A stretch of 64,000 nt of DNA from Reticulitermes speratus. Taxonomy: Eukaryota > Arthropoda > Insecta > Blattodea > Rhinotermitidae. The stretch spans positions 41,746,408 through 41,810,407 of the forward strand of contig JAJKFL010000003.1 of NCBI GenBank assembly GCA_021186555.1, given 5' to 3'. The translations under genes and the position numbers were made by a program. A model generated the notes under the pieces. That model was not told the DNA's origin. It was given only the letters and a program-made list of their open reading frames with translations, and made no database searches. Of this stretch, positions 1 to 10,634 are shown one piece after another; within the stretch, counting starts at the first letter, position 1; each line of letters opens with the position of its first letter.

Positions 1-1513
1 ACAGAGAAAAAACTTCGACAATTTACGTACAGAAAAAGGAGATATATTTTTGCGACGTAAAGAGAATAATAGTAAAAAATCCATGAGACAGGGACAATGG
101 GAGAAAAAATTTATGAGCATCAAATCAGAATTATTGTGTACGAAAAATGCTTCATTCAGAATAACATACAAAAAGTTACAAGTCTTCTTTTATCGTTATC
201 ATCCAGATATTTCCTTTATCATTCTCGAGAAGGAAATAAAAGAAAAAGAAGCCACATTATGTGGTAATAGGGAAAAAATAATAGCTAGTTCATATGAGGA
301 AGAAAATATTGAAATGAAGATAAGTCCTGCGTCATCAACAAACACAATTTTATTCAAAACTCTACGGAAATAAGTACAATTGTAAAAATTCAAGACATAA
401 AGTAAAGGCTTAGACTATATACATACATATAAATATACATACGTGAGGTACTTTGTTGAGGACTACAAAGAAAACGGCAGACATAGAAATCGGGGAAAAA
501 ACTAAGCTCTGTTCAAATAAGAAGATATGAAGACGGCTCAGAGATAACGAACTAATGAATACTCTTCTCTCGAAAGCACTCTTTCCCATACAGAGAAAAT
601 AGTTTTCAAAGAAGGATTTATGAAACCTTCATACAGTATCTCTTTTTTCTACAGTCATTTGTATGGGAGGAATAACTGCTGAGAAGCAGTGAAATTTTTT
701 TAACCAAATAAAAATGAAATCTCACTACGCAGGTCACATTTGAATTCCTAGAAACAGCATTATAGGCTACATCACCCAAAAAAAGAACTCAGTTATGTAG
801 CTGGAAAGGTCAATCAGCGAGTTGGTGTATATGAAGTACGTAGGTAGATCCGAGTACATGGGTCGGTGGCCAGGTGGGTGAAAAGGAAAACGGGCAAAGC
901 ATTCCCGTTAGTTTGTAGAAAGCTAATGGGAGATGGGTTGTATGCAGCTTTCAAGTTAGAGTCTTTACCACTTCTAATCACCAGCAGAAACTTCTGAGTT
1001 GAACTTCTGCGATTGCTTGTTCACTTCAAAATTTGTTGCCTCCCCCTCTGATTTCCAAAACACGCGTATTGACGACGAGAGATTGAGTTTCTCACCGCTG
1101 TGACAGTGAAGACTACTGTATTCTGAGACGTGAAGCCGTGCAGTCTATTAGAAATGTACCACCCACGACTTGTAGAAACACGCTGCCCCTATTATCAGGA
1201 TAGAAGAGCTGAAGATGAAGGCATTCAGTAAGTTCCTTCAGAACTTCGGTACAAGTTCTAACGGACCACAAGGCGCCACATCCTACAAGACAATAAACTC
1301 TCTTCGTATTTCTATAACAATTATTTGAGTGGCTGTTTAGGATATTTGAGCGGTGTGATGCTTTCCTTTCAAGGAAAAGATACATAAATTACATATACTG
1401 GAAACTAGCAGCCTATTTAAAAATGTAGGAACAGGTAATTCAATACAAATATTTAGCAGACAATAGGGATATTACATAATAGCCAGCCAAATACATACTG
1501 AATGGAGACTTTC
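1..1513. other. Unrecognised AT-rich sequence
   Basis: No repeat, RNA or gene is recognised. A 107-codon frame at 50-373 (+) is rich in Lys, Glu and Asn because the DNA is A-rich. It has no domain or signal peptide that I can see, so I do not call it a gene. Confidence 0.5.
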
Positions 1514-1525
1514 AGTAGACAGTAT

Positions 1526-1778
1526 CATTTTTTCAAGTCTCGAAAGCCTCTAGTGGGCCTCGGCCTCCTCTATGAGGTTCCGCGATCACACTCAGATACA
1601 CCACAATCGGTAGGACTCCCCTTGACGAGCGATCGGCCCGTCGCAGAGAACTCTTCCTGACAACACACAACACTCACAAGACAGACATCCATGCCCCCGG
1701 CGGGATTCGAGCCCACAATCTCAGCAAGCTAGCGGCCGTAGGCCCACGCCTTAGACCGTGTGGCCACTGGGATCGGCT
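1526..1778 (-). mobile_element. SINE family A copy 1 (tRNA-Leu-like head)
   Basis: tRNA-derived short interspersed element read on the minus strand. The head at the right end carries a pol III A box (TGGCC...GGTCTAAGGCG type) and a B box (GGGTTCGAATCCC type, here GGGCTCGAATCCC). The A-box wording GGTCTAAGGCG resembles class II tRNA-Leu. The body continues leftwards through the family-specific GGCATGGATGTCTGTCTTG block to a GAGGCC-type 3' end. It is flanked by 12-bp direct repeats, AGTAGACAGTAT (1514-1525) and AGTAGATAGTAT (1779-1790), with one mismatch; these are read as the target-site duplication. It is non-coding and depends on a partner LINE for movement. Confidence 0.85.
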
Positions 1779-1790
1779 AGTAGATAGTAT

Positions 1791-2389
1791 AAAGGAGCTA
1801 CATCCAGTAACTGGAAAGTTACTAATAAGAAGGCGATCAGTATGTAGACCAGGATTAATTCCACAAAGTCTCCAGCTTCAGGCTCAGGCAACATTATTTC
1901 TTTTTACGACAGACATCCCGTTGTCTGTATGAAACTATAATTGTATACTCAATTATAACAGGTAATATTAGCAAGCCTATGAGTGAAGACGTTTGCGCGT
2001 GGATGAGTGCGTACCTGCAGTCAGAGCGGTGGAGGTGCCACTATTGGTCTGCTTACGCAGCAGCTGTAATCATGTGACTGATGTAGGACGTCCGTAAGGT
2101 ATGTGACACTCGCGCTGAAGGCCATTATACAAGATGATGGGGACTTTGTCGATGTAATCCTGTTATAATTCCAGCTGCAGTTACCGAGATATTTTATAAA
2201 AACACAACACAACTGTCCAATTATTTATCATCCTTCGTGTGGTGAAAGGTGTGAAGAGTGTGGCACTGCCGCTCCTATTAGGGATGTCCCGGGTGCAAAC
2301 GTAGGGCCGGAGACCTGCTACGTGACTGTGGTTTCTCATCGTTTCCCTCACTCCCGCCAGGAAAATACTAGGAATTTTATGTGAAATTA
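1791..2389. other. Unrecognised intergenic sequence
   Basis: I see nothing recognisable here. A 63-codon minus frame at 2021-2212 has no support. Confidence 0.4.
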
Positions 2390-2480
2390 GCCATGGATAG
2401 CTCGGTCGGTATAGTGACTAGGACATTGGTGGACGTCCGAGGAATTATGGTTCGATTTCTAGCAGAGGAAAGTATTAATG
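2390..2480 (+). mobile_element. Old tRNA-derived SINE head, family C-like
   Basis: The plus strand reads GGATAGCTCGGTCGGTATAG (A-box region, about 2395-2414) and GGTTCGATTTC (B-box-like, 2449-2459), the same order and spacing as the family C SINE heads on the minus strand at 47.2 and 56.6 kb. The rest is too diverged to place a 3' end. The downstream 250 bp could be body sequence but is not alignable by eye. Confidence 0.45.
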
Positions 2481-3883
2481 TCTTCTCCAAATCATCCGAA
2501 CCGACTCTATTGCCCACCCAGTCTCCTATTCAATATATACCGAAGGCATTCCCAGTGGTGTAAGAGACCACGGAGTAAAGCTAACCAGTCGTTCCCATGC
2601 ACTGCTGATATTCGGAATGCCTGGAGCTGCAATTCCCTCTATGCCTTCACGGTGTACACACAGTTTACATACCTCAGCTTCCTCTAAAGTCCTTTCCAAT
2701 GAAATCATCACTAATCCTCGTACCATTCGAGACTACTGAGATACTGACATTGCCTACAACAAACCATAAAATAAATCGTTGTGCAAATTGTAAATTGCCA
2801 CTGTCTCTGAATCAAACAGATCATAAATAATCTCACACAAATCTGCAGACAACATTTTAAAGATACAGAATATGTATTAAATTACATAAGGGCACAAGCA
2901 CTTTCAACTCCTTAAGTTTACGACTTCCTTTCGTGCCCTAAATATGCGCAAGCTACTAATCATACATCTGTACAAGATAAAATTGCTTAATCTGAGGGTA
3001 TGACTCCCTGTCGTAACTACCGCATTAAGAACAACGGTTATGGAGAAATGAAGTTCGGTGTGCTGAAGAGAAATCGCTGTTCCCCCAAGAGGTATTACAC
3101 ATAAGTACAATTCGCTGCGAAAGAGAGAGTGTGACTAAGTTTCCATATTAGCCACTTGGCATTGCCCTATCTATCTTGTCCTTATCACTACTCCTCCAGG
3201 ACTACGCTTCTCCTCAGACATCTACATAACAGGGTTGACAACTAGTTAAGGAGTGGTAGACCTACAATGGCTAATTTTACGTTTTCTTACATTTCATGAA
3301 TGTAGTAACACAGAAAGGACTATTTGTTTCGTGGAAAAGGAAACGGATACATCGAATTTTTAGCCTACTTTCATTTGCAACAGAAAGAGAAGTAAGATTG
3401 TGAGATCACAATGCTGTCTGAATCAGCTGACCGAATTTTCATGGAACATGGTTGTGCCATTATAAGACATCGCAACGTCACAGATTTTAATTTCCTACAA
3501 TCGTGGAAATTCGAAATTATGAAGCGCGAACGCCACTTACGGTTAGGTCCAGGAAAGAGGTATGGTGATTGGACACTGAGAAAATACGGCGCTTTAGTTA
3601 GGGTAATATTTGTATAGTGAGAACATTCTGTTTAGCTGTCGGTTTGGCTGCCTTAATTAATGAACGACTGGATCAACGCACGTAAGATCCGGTAAGGAGA
3701 TTGCTTATAAATATGACTACACACAGCGTATTAACTACTGTTTGAGAGTTAACAATTATAAAATTATTACAATGAGAATTTTAGGTTAAGTCCAACAAAT
3801 TTAACGGACACAGAACAAGTATATAAGTAGCACATTTTCCATCAAAATAAAACAATAGCAATGATAAAGGCGTATAAATGAAA
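2481..3883. other. Unrecognised intergenic sequence
   Basis: No repeat or gene is recognised. Short frames at 2904-3110 (-) and 3411-3617 (+) lack any recognisable protein feature. Confidence 0.4.
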
Positions 3884-3891
3884 CTCTATGT

Positions 3892-4306
3892 CAGCCGTTC
3901 CAAATCTTATAAGTGTGTGACCCTAAAGTAGCGAATGGTATGTGACCTGCGACCCTACCTTGGAAACGGCAATAGTCAGTGATATTTACTATAAATGAAC
4001 TAATGTTAATGCATTTTCTTGAACACTACATAACATTGCCACTTATTAAAAAATATTAAATTTTTAATGTTGTTTGTCCAATCCAATATTTTTGGGACAA
4101 TATTAAGTACACAAAATATGCAAGAAACAAATCTTTATTTAAAAATCATACATGTGCTGGTTAGACAAATCAATAAGTATATTTTCTCCATCATTCTGTT
4201 TGAACTTGGATATAATTATCGATTTCTCCACAAAACCCTCTCGCGACTCTACGTCAGACCCCCCGCGACCCTGATTGGGTTGCGACCTGAGGTTTGGAAC
4301 CAACTA
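3892..4306. mobile_element. hAT-like non-autonomous DNA transposon (415 bp)
   Basis: The left end CAGCCGTTCCAAATCT and the reverse complement of the right end, TAGTTGGTTCCAAACCT, form imperfect terminal inverted repeats. They are followed inward by GTGACCC on one side and GTCGCAACCC/GTCGCGG on the other. The CAG..GTTCCAAA..TCGCGACCC wording is typical of hAT termini. The flanking 8-mers CTCTATGT (3884-3891) and GTCTATGT (4307-4314) match at 7 of 8 positions, as expected for an 8-bp hAT target duplication. There is no transposase frame inside; the 86-codon frame at 4067-4327 overruns the right end and is not transposase-like. Confidence 0.65.
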
Positions 4307-4628
4307 GTCTATGTAATAAGAAGGTAGCCTGTGCTGACAACTCCTTGTTATTCCCTTAAACAGAACTAACTGCTTGGTCTTTGTAATGCAGCAGTTGTTT
4401 ATCGTCTGTGATGTCGGAACTGAACTTCGTTATGTAATGTAGGTGCACGTCATTCTTCAGAGACCTACTTAGGTCACACATCGAACTGTTTGGCAGTTTC
4501 AGAATATACAGGACAAATAACACACTTCAGATGAACGCGACGAACTGATACACTTTCACAAATTAGACAAAATATTTGCACTTCAGTCATTAAGATCTTT
4601 TAAACGAAGCTAGTTAATAGAAAAAGGG

Positions 4629-4888
4629 AAACACTGGCGGTTAGTCACCGGCCTCCTACCACGGGGGCTCGGGTTCGATCCCGCGTCAGTCCAAGTGGGA
4701 TTTGTGGTAGACAAATTGGCACTGGGGCAGGCTTTTTCCTGTCAATTTCATTCCACCGGTGCTCCATTACTTGGAAAAATGAAAAAAACTGATCACCTTT
4801 CTCTTCATCTTCATCACAGGGTTGCACAATAAGCCTTAAGGCTGCGGTGCGTCCTAGCATCTGCTGCGGGGCCCTTCACCACACACAA
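4629..4888 (+). mobile_element. SINE family B copy 1
   Basis: Same family as the better preserved copy at 31.8 kb. The A-box region is reduced to GGCGGTTAGTC, and the B box GGGTTCGATCCC is intact near 4671-4682. The shared body contains GTCAATTTCATTCCACC and the shared 3' end GCTGCGGGGCCCTTCACCAC, followed by an A-rich tail. The direct repeat AAAAAGGG (4621-4628 and 4889-4896) is a plausible short target duplication. About 15 bases of the 5' head are missing or altered relative to the second copy. Confidence 0.8.
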
Positions 4889-4896
4889 AAAAAGGG

Positions 4897-6180
4897 CTTG
4901 TAAACATGACAATTATCTTAACGCTCCTTTCACGTATTTTGAGGCCCACTAAGAAATAAAGATTTATCGAGGGTCTGTTGAAACTTAAAAGAAATTTGTG
5001 ACCCAGCGGAAGTGGTAACTGTCGTACATTACGTCAAATCCACACACATAGCCAGATGTTCTGTTGTTATTTGCAGGTGAGAATAAATATTAACGGGTAA
5101 ACGTTAAGGCATTTTAGGAAACTGTATCAAGTCATGAGATTATTTAAGGAAAACTGCATTAAGGTGGCAAATACATAGGAAGACTTAAACTTCTATTGCA
5201 ACACACTGTTGTGTGCCTCGCACAAGTACAAATACGAAAGCCGGAACGTGGAACTGTATTGACGCACATGCTTTGAATAGTTGGCGTCATAGCTATATAC
5301 AACGAAATAATAAAAGTGTCCTTTGAATGCCGATTTTAATATTATGTTTCCATCTACGTTTAGGTGTCCTTAGCGGTCACTTTCTTCGGAATTTAAGACT
5401 AACATTCGGCGTGCATTTACCACATCTCCGACTCATGTTGCATGTTGGCCTCCTCGTACTATTCTCGACTTATCACTCTAATAGTACCCTATGTCTGTTT
5501 GTGAAGGTACTATTTTATGTGTCTGAAATAAATGAGGACACAACCCCGACAGGGTAGTCTGCACTGCGGAAAAGACTGAAAGCAGGTACCTGGCGATTCA
5601 AATCTTCTGCAATACGACGCCGTGCCAACTGTAAAATAATTACAGACATTGCAGACGAGCTTTTCGCCTGGACCTTCCCTGCGTAACAAGGCTAACTGTC
5701 AGAACCTCAAATCTTCGCAAGCGAGATTTCTTAAAAAATAATCGGGCGCGATAAACTGTAAAAAAAGCAATCGAATCGAGTTCTGTCGACTTCCGAGTCT
5801 GATATACTGAATATGCCGCAAAGCTAAAAGCTCGGCGTCACTCGATTCTACCCATAACATGTGACAGAGGCCCAATGGGCCAGTCTGCCTTTGCAACACA
5901 AAATATCTCATTTCGGTTAGAATGTCACAATATTATAGAGATGAGAAGAATGGGGGAATCGGGACACATGATTTGTTAGTAAGGTGCTGGTTCAAGGCCC
6001 ATTTTGGACTGCAACATTATAAGCAGAAAGTAACCGAAGCCAGCTGTGAAAACTTCAACACTTCCTTTACTTAGACTATAACTCATAAATGCAACACAGA
6101 AGCTAAAAACAAGTAGGAATGAGATACGCAGCCAAGCATATAGCTAAGCCAGGCTGTTTTCAGAACATCACCTCTAACCG
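4897..6180. other. Unrecognised intergenic sequence
   Basis: I see nothing recognisable here. Frames at 5327-5557 (+) and 5699-5911 (-) are compositionally ordinary noise. Confidence 0.4.
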
Positions 6181-6206
6181 TCTCTCTCTCTCTCTCTCTC
6201 TCTCTC
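6181..6206. repeat. (TC)n microsatellite
   Basis: Thirteen perfect TC dinucleotides, seen directly. Confidence 0.95.
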
Positions 6207-7109
6207 GTCTTACTCATTTTCATTTTCAACTCCAACTTAAGACATAATAGTAGAACGAAGAAGGGGAATCAAAACTCGGTATCGGAATCCACAAAACTTC
6301 AGCTCAGACAGCCAGTACTTACACCAACTTCGTTATATTCACGGCTATATCACTTGCAGAGGTGGGACGGGTAGAGGGAGAGAGCTATAATTTTCAAACC
6401 GCCAAACTCTCTCAAGATAATTATTATTATTATAATAAGGAAGGTTCTCTACAGGCCTACTGTACAGTCAGAACTGCAGATACACATATTTATAGGTATA
6501 CTCATTATAAAGTTCAGCTTTAATAAAGTTTCTTATGTAATCCATATCTCATTTGCAACTGAGAGACACAAAATAAATAATTCGAATTCAACTTAGTATG
6601 CCTGTGGGTGTGAATCTTGGTCTCACGCACTATAGCAAAAACAAGAGATCAAGTTTTAAAAAACGGGGGAAAATATTTTGTTCTGTAAAAGAGGAACTAA
6701 CAGTGGGCTGGACAAAACTGCAATATGAGAAGCTTCATAATTCGTACTCTTGTAGTCAAGCAGGCATAGAGGCCTATTAAATGTGATCAAAGAAAGAAGA
6801 GTAAGAGGCGTCCAATATGCAACACGAAACGCAGATGCGACTACACGCACACTGGACATTCTGAAGGAAAAATACTACAAAGAAAACGTATGTGTATAGG
6901 GATAATATTAAAATTGACATCAAAGGAACACCAATATCTTACCACGTCTATGCATTGCGCCTATAAAATACACTATTTAAAGAGTATTAGCCAATATGTT
7001 AAGACGTTTCGGCATTTGTATTTGTGTGAGACACAAAACGGTACGCTGCAACTGAAGTCTGAAGGAACAAGTTAATAAAAGTGTGAACTGCATACATTTA
7101 GTTCAGGGT
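6207..7109. other. Unrecognised intergenic sequence
   Basis: Only a short ATT-rich patch near 6420-6436 stands out. No gene is recognised. Confidence 0.4.
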
Positions 7110-7120
7110 AGAAACCAGTG

Positions 7121-7490
7121 TGCCGATCCCAGTGGCCGGCGGTCTAAGGCGTGGGTCTTCGGCCGCTCGCTTACTGGGATCGTGGGTTCGAATCCCACCG
7201 GGGGCATGGATGTTGTGTTGTGTGATGTTGGACGATAGCATGAACGTATGCAGGACAAAGACTTCACGTACAAGGATCAAAGGGAACAGAATTAAAAAAA
7301 AAAAAAAAAAAAAAATCACGGGCATGGTGTCAGTGTGTTTGTCAGTAGGGGTTTCTGCGACGGGCTGATCCCTCGTCCAGAGGAGTCCTACCGAGTGTGG
7401 TGTGTCTCAAATGTGTGTGATCATGAAACCTCGACGAAACGAGGAGGCCCAGGCCCATATAAGGCTGTCGAGCCATTGAAGAAGAAGAAG
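7121..7490 (+). mobile_element. SINE family A copy 2, with nested poly-A insert
   Basis: Head with A box (TGGCCGGCGGTCTAAGGC, 7133-7150) and B box (GGTTCGAATCC, 7185-7195), then the GGGGCATGGATGT junction. It ends in GAGGCCCAGGCCC..GGCTGTCGAGCC and a (GAA)n tail. A perfect 11-bp target duplication AGAAACCAGTG flanks it (7110-7120 and 7491-7501). Compared with the copy at 39.1 kb it contains about 100 extra bases (roughly 7225-7320) that include a 22-A run (7294-7315). This suggests a second, nested retrotransposed fragment inside the SINE body. Confidence 0.9.
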
Positions 7491-7501
7491 AGAAACCAGT
7501 G

Positions 7502-8493
7502 ATGGACTTTTGTGAACAAGGTAATGAACTTTTAGGTTACATAAAAGGAGAGCGATTTCTTGAATAGCTTAGCAACTATGACTCTCTTAGCTAATACAAT
7601 GTATACAAGTTGCTAAGAGAAAGGAAGTCGGCCGATGAAGAATGGTGGAAGTCGCTATACAGAGCCTGGCAACTTGATACGCATTTACAAAGGGGCTTGT
7701 TAGATGGAGACAAGTTGTGTCGTCACTCGGCACTGTACTAACAAGAGGTGGTGAAAATCCAACAAAAGGAGATGCGTTGCTGGCGGACTTGTGTACTGGA
7801 CCCGCACCTTACACGGTGAAGCACGCTGCCTATGCGGGAAGGAAACACAATTTATCGATTCCCGCTCACATTCCATCTTGCTGGAGGCGTGAAAGCAGTA
7901 TGTTAGAGATGTGTCTCCACTCCCCCCACCCCCCCCTCATAGCGCAAGTGTGGGACTTGATTGTTGTGTAATTATATTTTAGTTTTCTTGAATTTTAAGG
8001 AACAAAGCTTTGCATAGTCTCTTTCTCGGAGTATAAGACGGGCGGAACGTGAAATTGACACTTTATTCTAGTACTGACGTCAAGAATGCGTGGAGATGTA
8101 ACTCCAATCTACCTAACTCTTTAGGATGTGGTTAGTAATTATTCTCACGAACATGACCAGTAAGACTGCACCTGCACCACTCATATAATTCACAATAAGT
8201 CTGTTTCTACGCACCTTAGTGATAAATTTATGGACATTACTGCGCCGTTCTAATTATTAACTTTTGAAGATTTTTGGCGTGTTACTCCGCGTTCTAAATA
8301 AGTGGAGCAGAAGAGGAGTTTCTTCCGAGAAGCCTACTTCTTCCATATTCTCTGAAGACGGAGGCAGTAATTTCCTCCGAAACCCAGAAAAATTTCCTGC
8401 TATTTTAAATCGTCAGAAATGAAAAAATCATCACAATTCTACACGGACGGTAGCAAAACACTGAAAACTTCTTCAAATGTTACAGACGAAGGG
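7502..8493. other. Unrecognised intergenic sequence
   Basis: Contains a C-rich run near 7921-7937. The 84-codon frame at 7717-7971 (+) is not recognised. Confidence 0.4.
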
Positions 8494-8640
8494 CTAGAAT
8501 TTAGAGATGTAACCTCAAAGATCACAGATATGACCTCAGGTTTCATAAATGTAACCTCAGGGCTCACAGACATAACCTCGAAATTCACGATGTAACCTTC
8601 GTTGTAACCTCAAAATTCACAGATACAGCCCTGTAACCTC
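8494..8640. repeat. Degenerate 21-bp tandem repeat
   Basis: Units beginning TCAxxxxTCACAGAtxTAACC start at 8515, 8536 and 8557 with an exact 21-bp period to 8578, then continue with indels (spacings of 20, 12 and 29). Because 21 is a multiple of three, the plus strand reads as a heptapeptide pattern (S-K-I-T-D-M-T, S-G-F-I-N-V-T, S-G-L-T-D-I-T) until a stop after the fourth unit. It could be a minisatellite or the remains of a coding repeat; no flanking exon signal is evident. Confidence 0.7.
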
Positions 8641-9637
8641 ATATTTTTCCACGTCCGCAACATTCCTGATTCTTATCAAGAAATGTCGTTCATACACTTT
8701 TCGAAATTACCAAATCACATATCCAAACATAACATTTTATATCTAGCAAACGAAGTGACAAATAAACTTAAAGACTGCGTCATCTCACTATATTATTTTA
8801 CACTTCACAAAATAATTTGCGACTAAGTACCTTAGTTATCGATCTGTTACTACATATAATTTCAGGTTCCTACGGTAAGTTTTGCTATATCCGTTCCCAC
8901 CTATGAATTTTGCAAGGCCCCATTTAGCTTATAGGCTCTAAAAATGGTAATTATATGAACCGTATACAGTTAGAATGGTATCTGCATATACGAGGCTCTT
9001 ACAAACCTTCAAAAAAAAAATCCGTTAGCTAAAGGTGCACGTATTAGCAGTGTACAGTAGCACAGATATACGAGTAGGTTTCTCGGGAAATTTGCTTTCC
9101 TTATAAAATAAAGAATTTGGGATAAAGTGGTTCTCCTAGTCCTTTAAAACATGTATTGAAGCGAATGCTCTTTCGTTTTACTGCTTGTCCTCTTAAGTAA
9201 ACTAGGTGTTTTATTAAATTTTATTTAGGCCATTTTATGGACAGTTTATTGTGGCATTATGTTCGAGTATGTAGATAGAATCTGCAGGTATTTCAATTTT
9301 AAAACAAAATAAGATACCTCAAACTCTGAAAAGAGCGTAAGAAACACTTTTATAACTTACATATAATTTTTTCGTCCTTTAGCGGTCTCCTTTCTCGTCT
9401 CTGGTCTGGCAGCTCAAGGACCACAACCTTTGTAAAAGAATGTTTAGCGCTGACGCTCCTTTCCTTAGCAACCTTTTAGTCTACAAAGAAGAGAAGCAAC
9501 TGTGGCGCCAGAGCGGAAAGTAAAAGAAAAACGCATCACGTCGCATTCTTTCTCAGTCTCAGTATCATTTTGCTTTGTCGCCGTGAATAATATAAACTTC
9601 TTCCTAACTTCTGTAACTCAATAGTAATTTACATTTA
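8641..9637. other. Unrecognised AT-rich sequence
   Basis: I see nothing recognisable here. Confidence 0.4.
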
Positions 9638-10627
9638 TATATTTTCCCCATTTCCCGTGCATTCTACATAGGTCTACGCCTATATTAGGGAGTCCAACAT
9701 AATAAAGTTACAGGCAGTTTTGATGTACTGCCTTTATATACTATTATAATCTCCTACATGTTTCGGCCCTTTACGGGCCATCATCAGGGAGATAACAGAT
9801 GCAAGAGATGTATAAAACATTTGTATGTGTTATCATTGGGCAATGCAGTTTGACCTATAACAAACATAGTGTTACGCTAAACATATACAGTGTAAGTATT
9901 AGTAACAACTTGGAAAATTAAAATTAGCAAACGTGTATTCAATATTTACGTATAAAACTGCAACACAATATAATATTTTTGCATTAAAACATCTAGTTCA
10001 ATTTCTTCAATCCGATTGTGTGAACGCAGTCCTGCGAATATAGGCCTACTAAAACTCTTTGTATTAGAGATCATAAGCTAGTGAAATGTGACATATTGAA
10101 TTTAGTAAGAAATATAAAATGATATAGTAAGAAAATATAAAATAATTGCAAATAAAAATAAGGTACTGATAAATGCACATAACTGTTTAGTTTGAATTAC
10201 GACTAATTCATTCTGTATCACTAAATCCAACATATATCCCTTCAGTAGCTTACGATCTCCAATACAAGAATGTCCTACTCACAGGACTTATTCACACAAT
10301 CGGATTGAAAAAACTGAAGTAGACATTTGAATGCAAAATTTGTATGTTGTATTGCAATTTTATACTAAAACATTGAATATGCGATTGTAAATGTTAATTT
10401 TCCAAGTTTCTACTTATACTGTACGTGTTCAGCATGCTACTATGTTTGGTATACGATCGAGCTGCAGTGCCAAATGATAATACATGTAAATGTTCTATAC
10501 ATCTCTTCTATTTGTTACCTCCCCAATGATGGCCCTGAAAGGGCCAAAACATGTAGATCACAAGTGTGTGTAATGGCAACACAGCTAAACTACCTATAAG
10601 TTAATTTTGTTGGACTCCTTAATATAA
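9638..10627. mobile_element. Foldback hammerhead element F1 (old, long arms)
   Basis: Two diverged inverted arms of about 350 bp, roughly 9675-10045 and 10270-10627, share the outer GAGTCCAACA..GTTGGACTC and inner TTCAATCCGATTGTGTGA..TCACACAATCGGATTGAA sequences. The left arm holds an intact hammerhead on the minus strand (9749-9793). The mirrored copy on the plus strand (about 10518-10561) is dead: its core reads CCAATGA (U4C and G5A), and GAAA has become AAAA. The 7-bp repeat ACATTTA (9631-9637 and 10628-10634) is a weak target-duplication candidate. It would leave ~37 extra bases on the left only, as in F3, F7 and F12. No reverse transcriptase frame lies inside. Confidence 0.7.
9749..9793 (-). 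ncRNA. Hammerhead ribozyme (type I, minimal stem III), F1 left arm
   Basis: Read on the minus strand: stem I strand AUCUCC (9793-9788), core CUGAUGA (9787-9781), one unpaired U, stem II GGCCC/GGGCC, GAAA (9764-9761), palindromic stem III ACAUGU, then A17 (9755), after which cleavage is predicted. The second stem I strand is GGAGAU (9754-9749). Stem I is 6 bp and stem II 5 bp, both perfect. Stem III is only 2-3 bp, which in known Penelope-associated variants means cleavage as a dimer. All invariant core positions are present, so self-cleavage in vitro is a reasonable prediction. Confidence 0.85.
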
Positions 10628-10634
10628 ACATTTA

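Noticed and set aside
7121..7200. Functional tRNA-Leu gene
   Set aside because: The head lacks a closed acceptor stem and runs directly into the SINE body shared with four other copies.
9638..10627. Reverse transcriptase or GIY-YIG endonuclease gene of a Penelope-like element
   Set aside because: Checked the interiors of F1, F5, F10 and F12; no frame shows RT or endonuclease motifs, so only ends are present.
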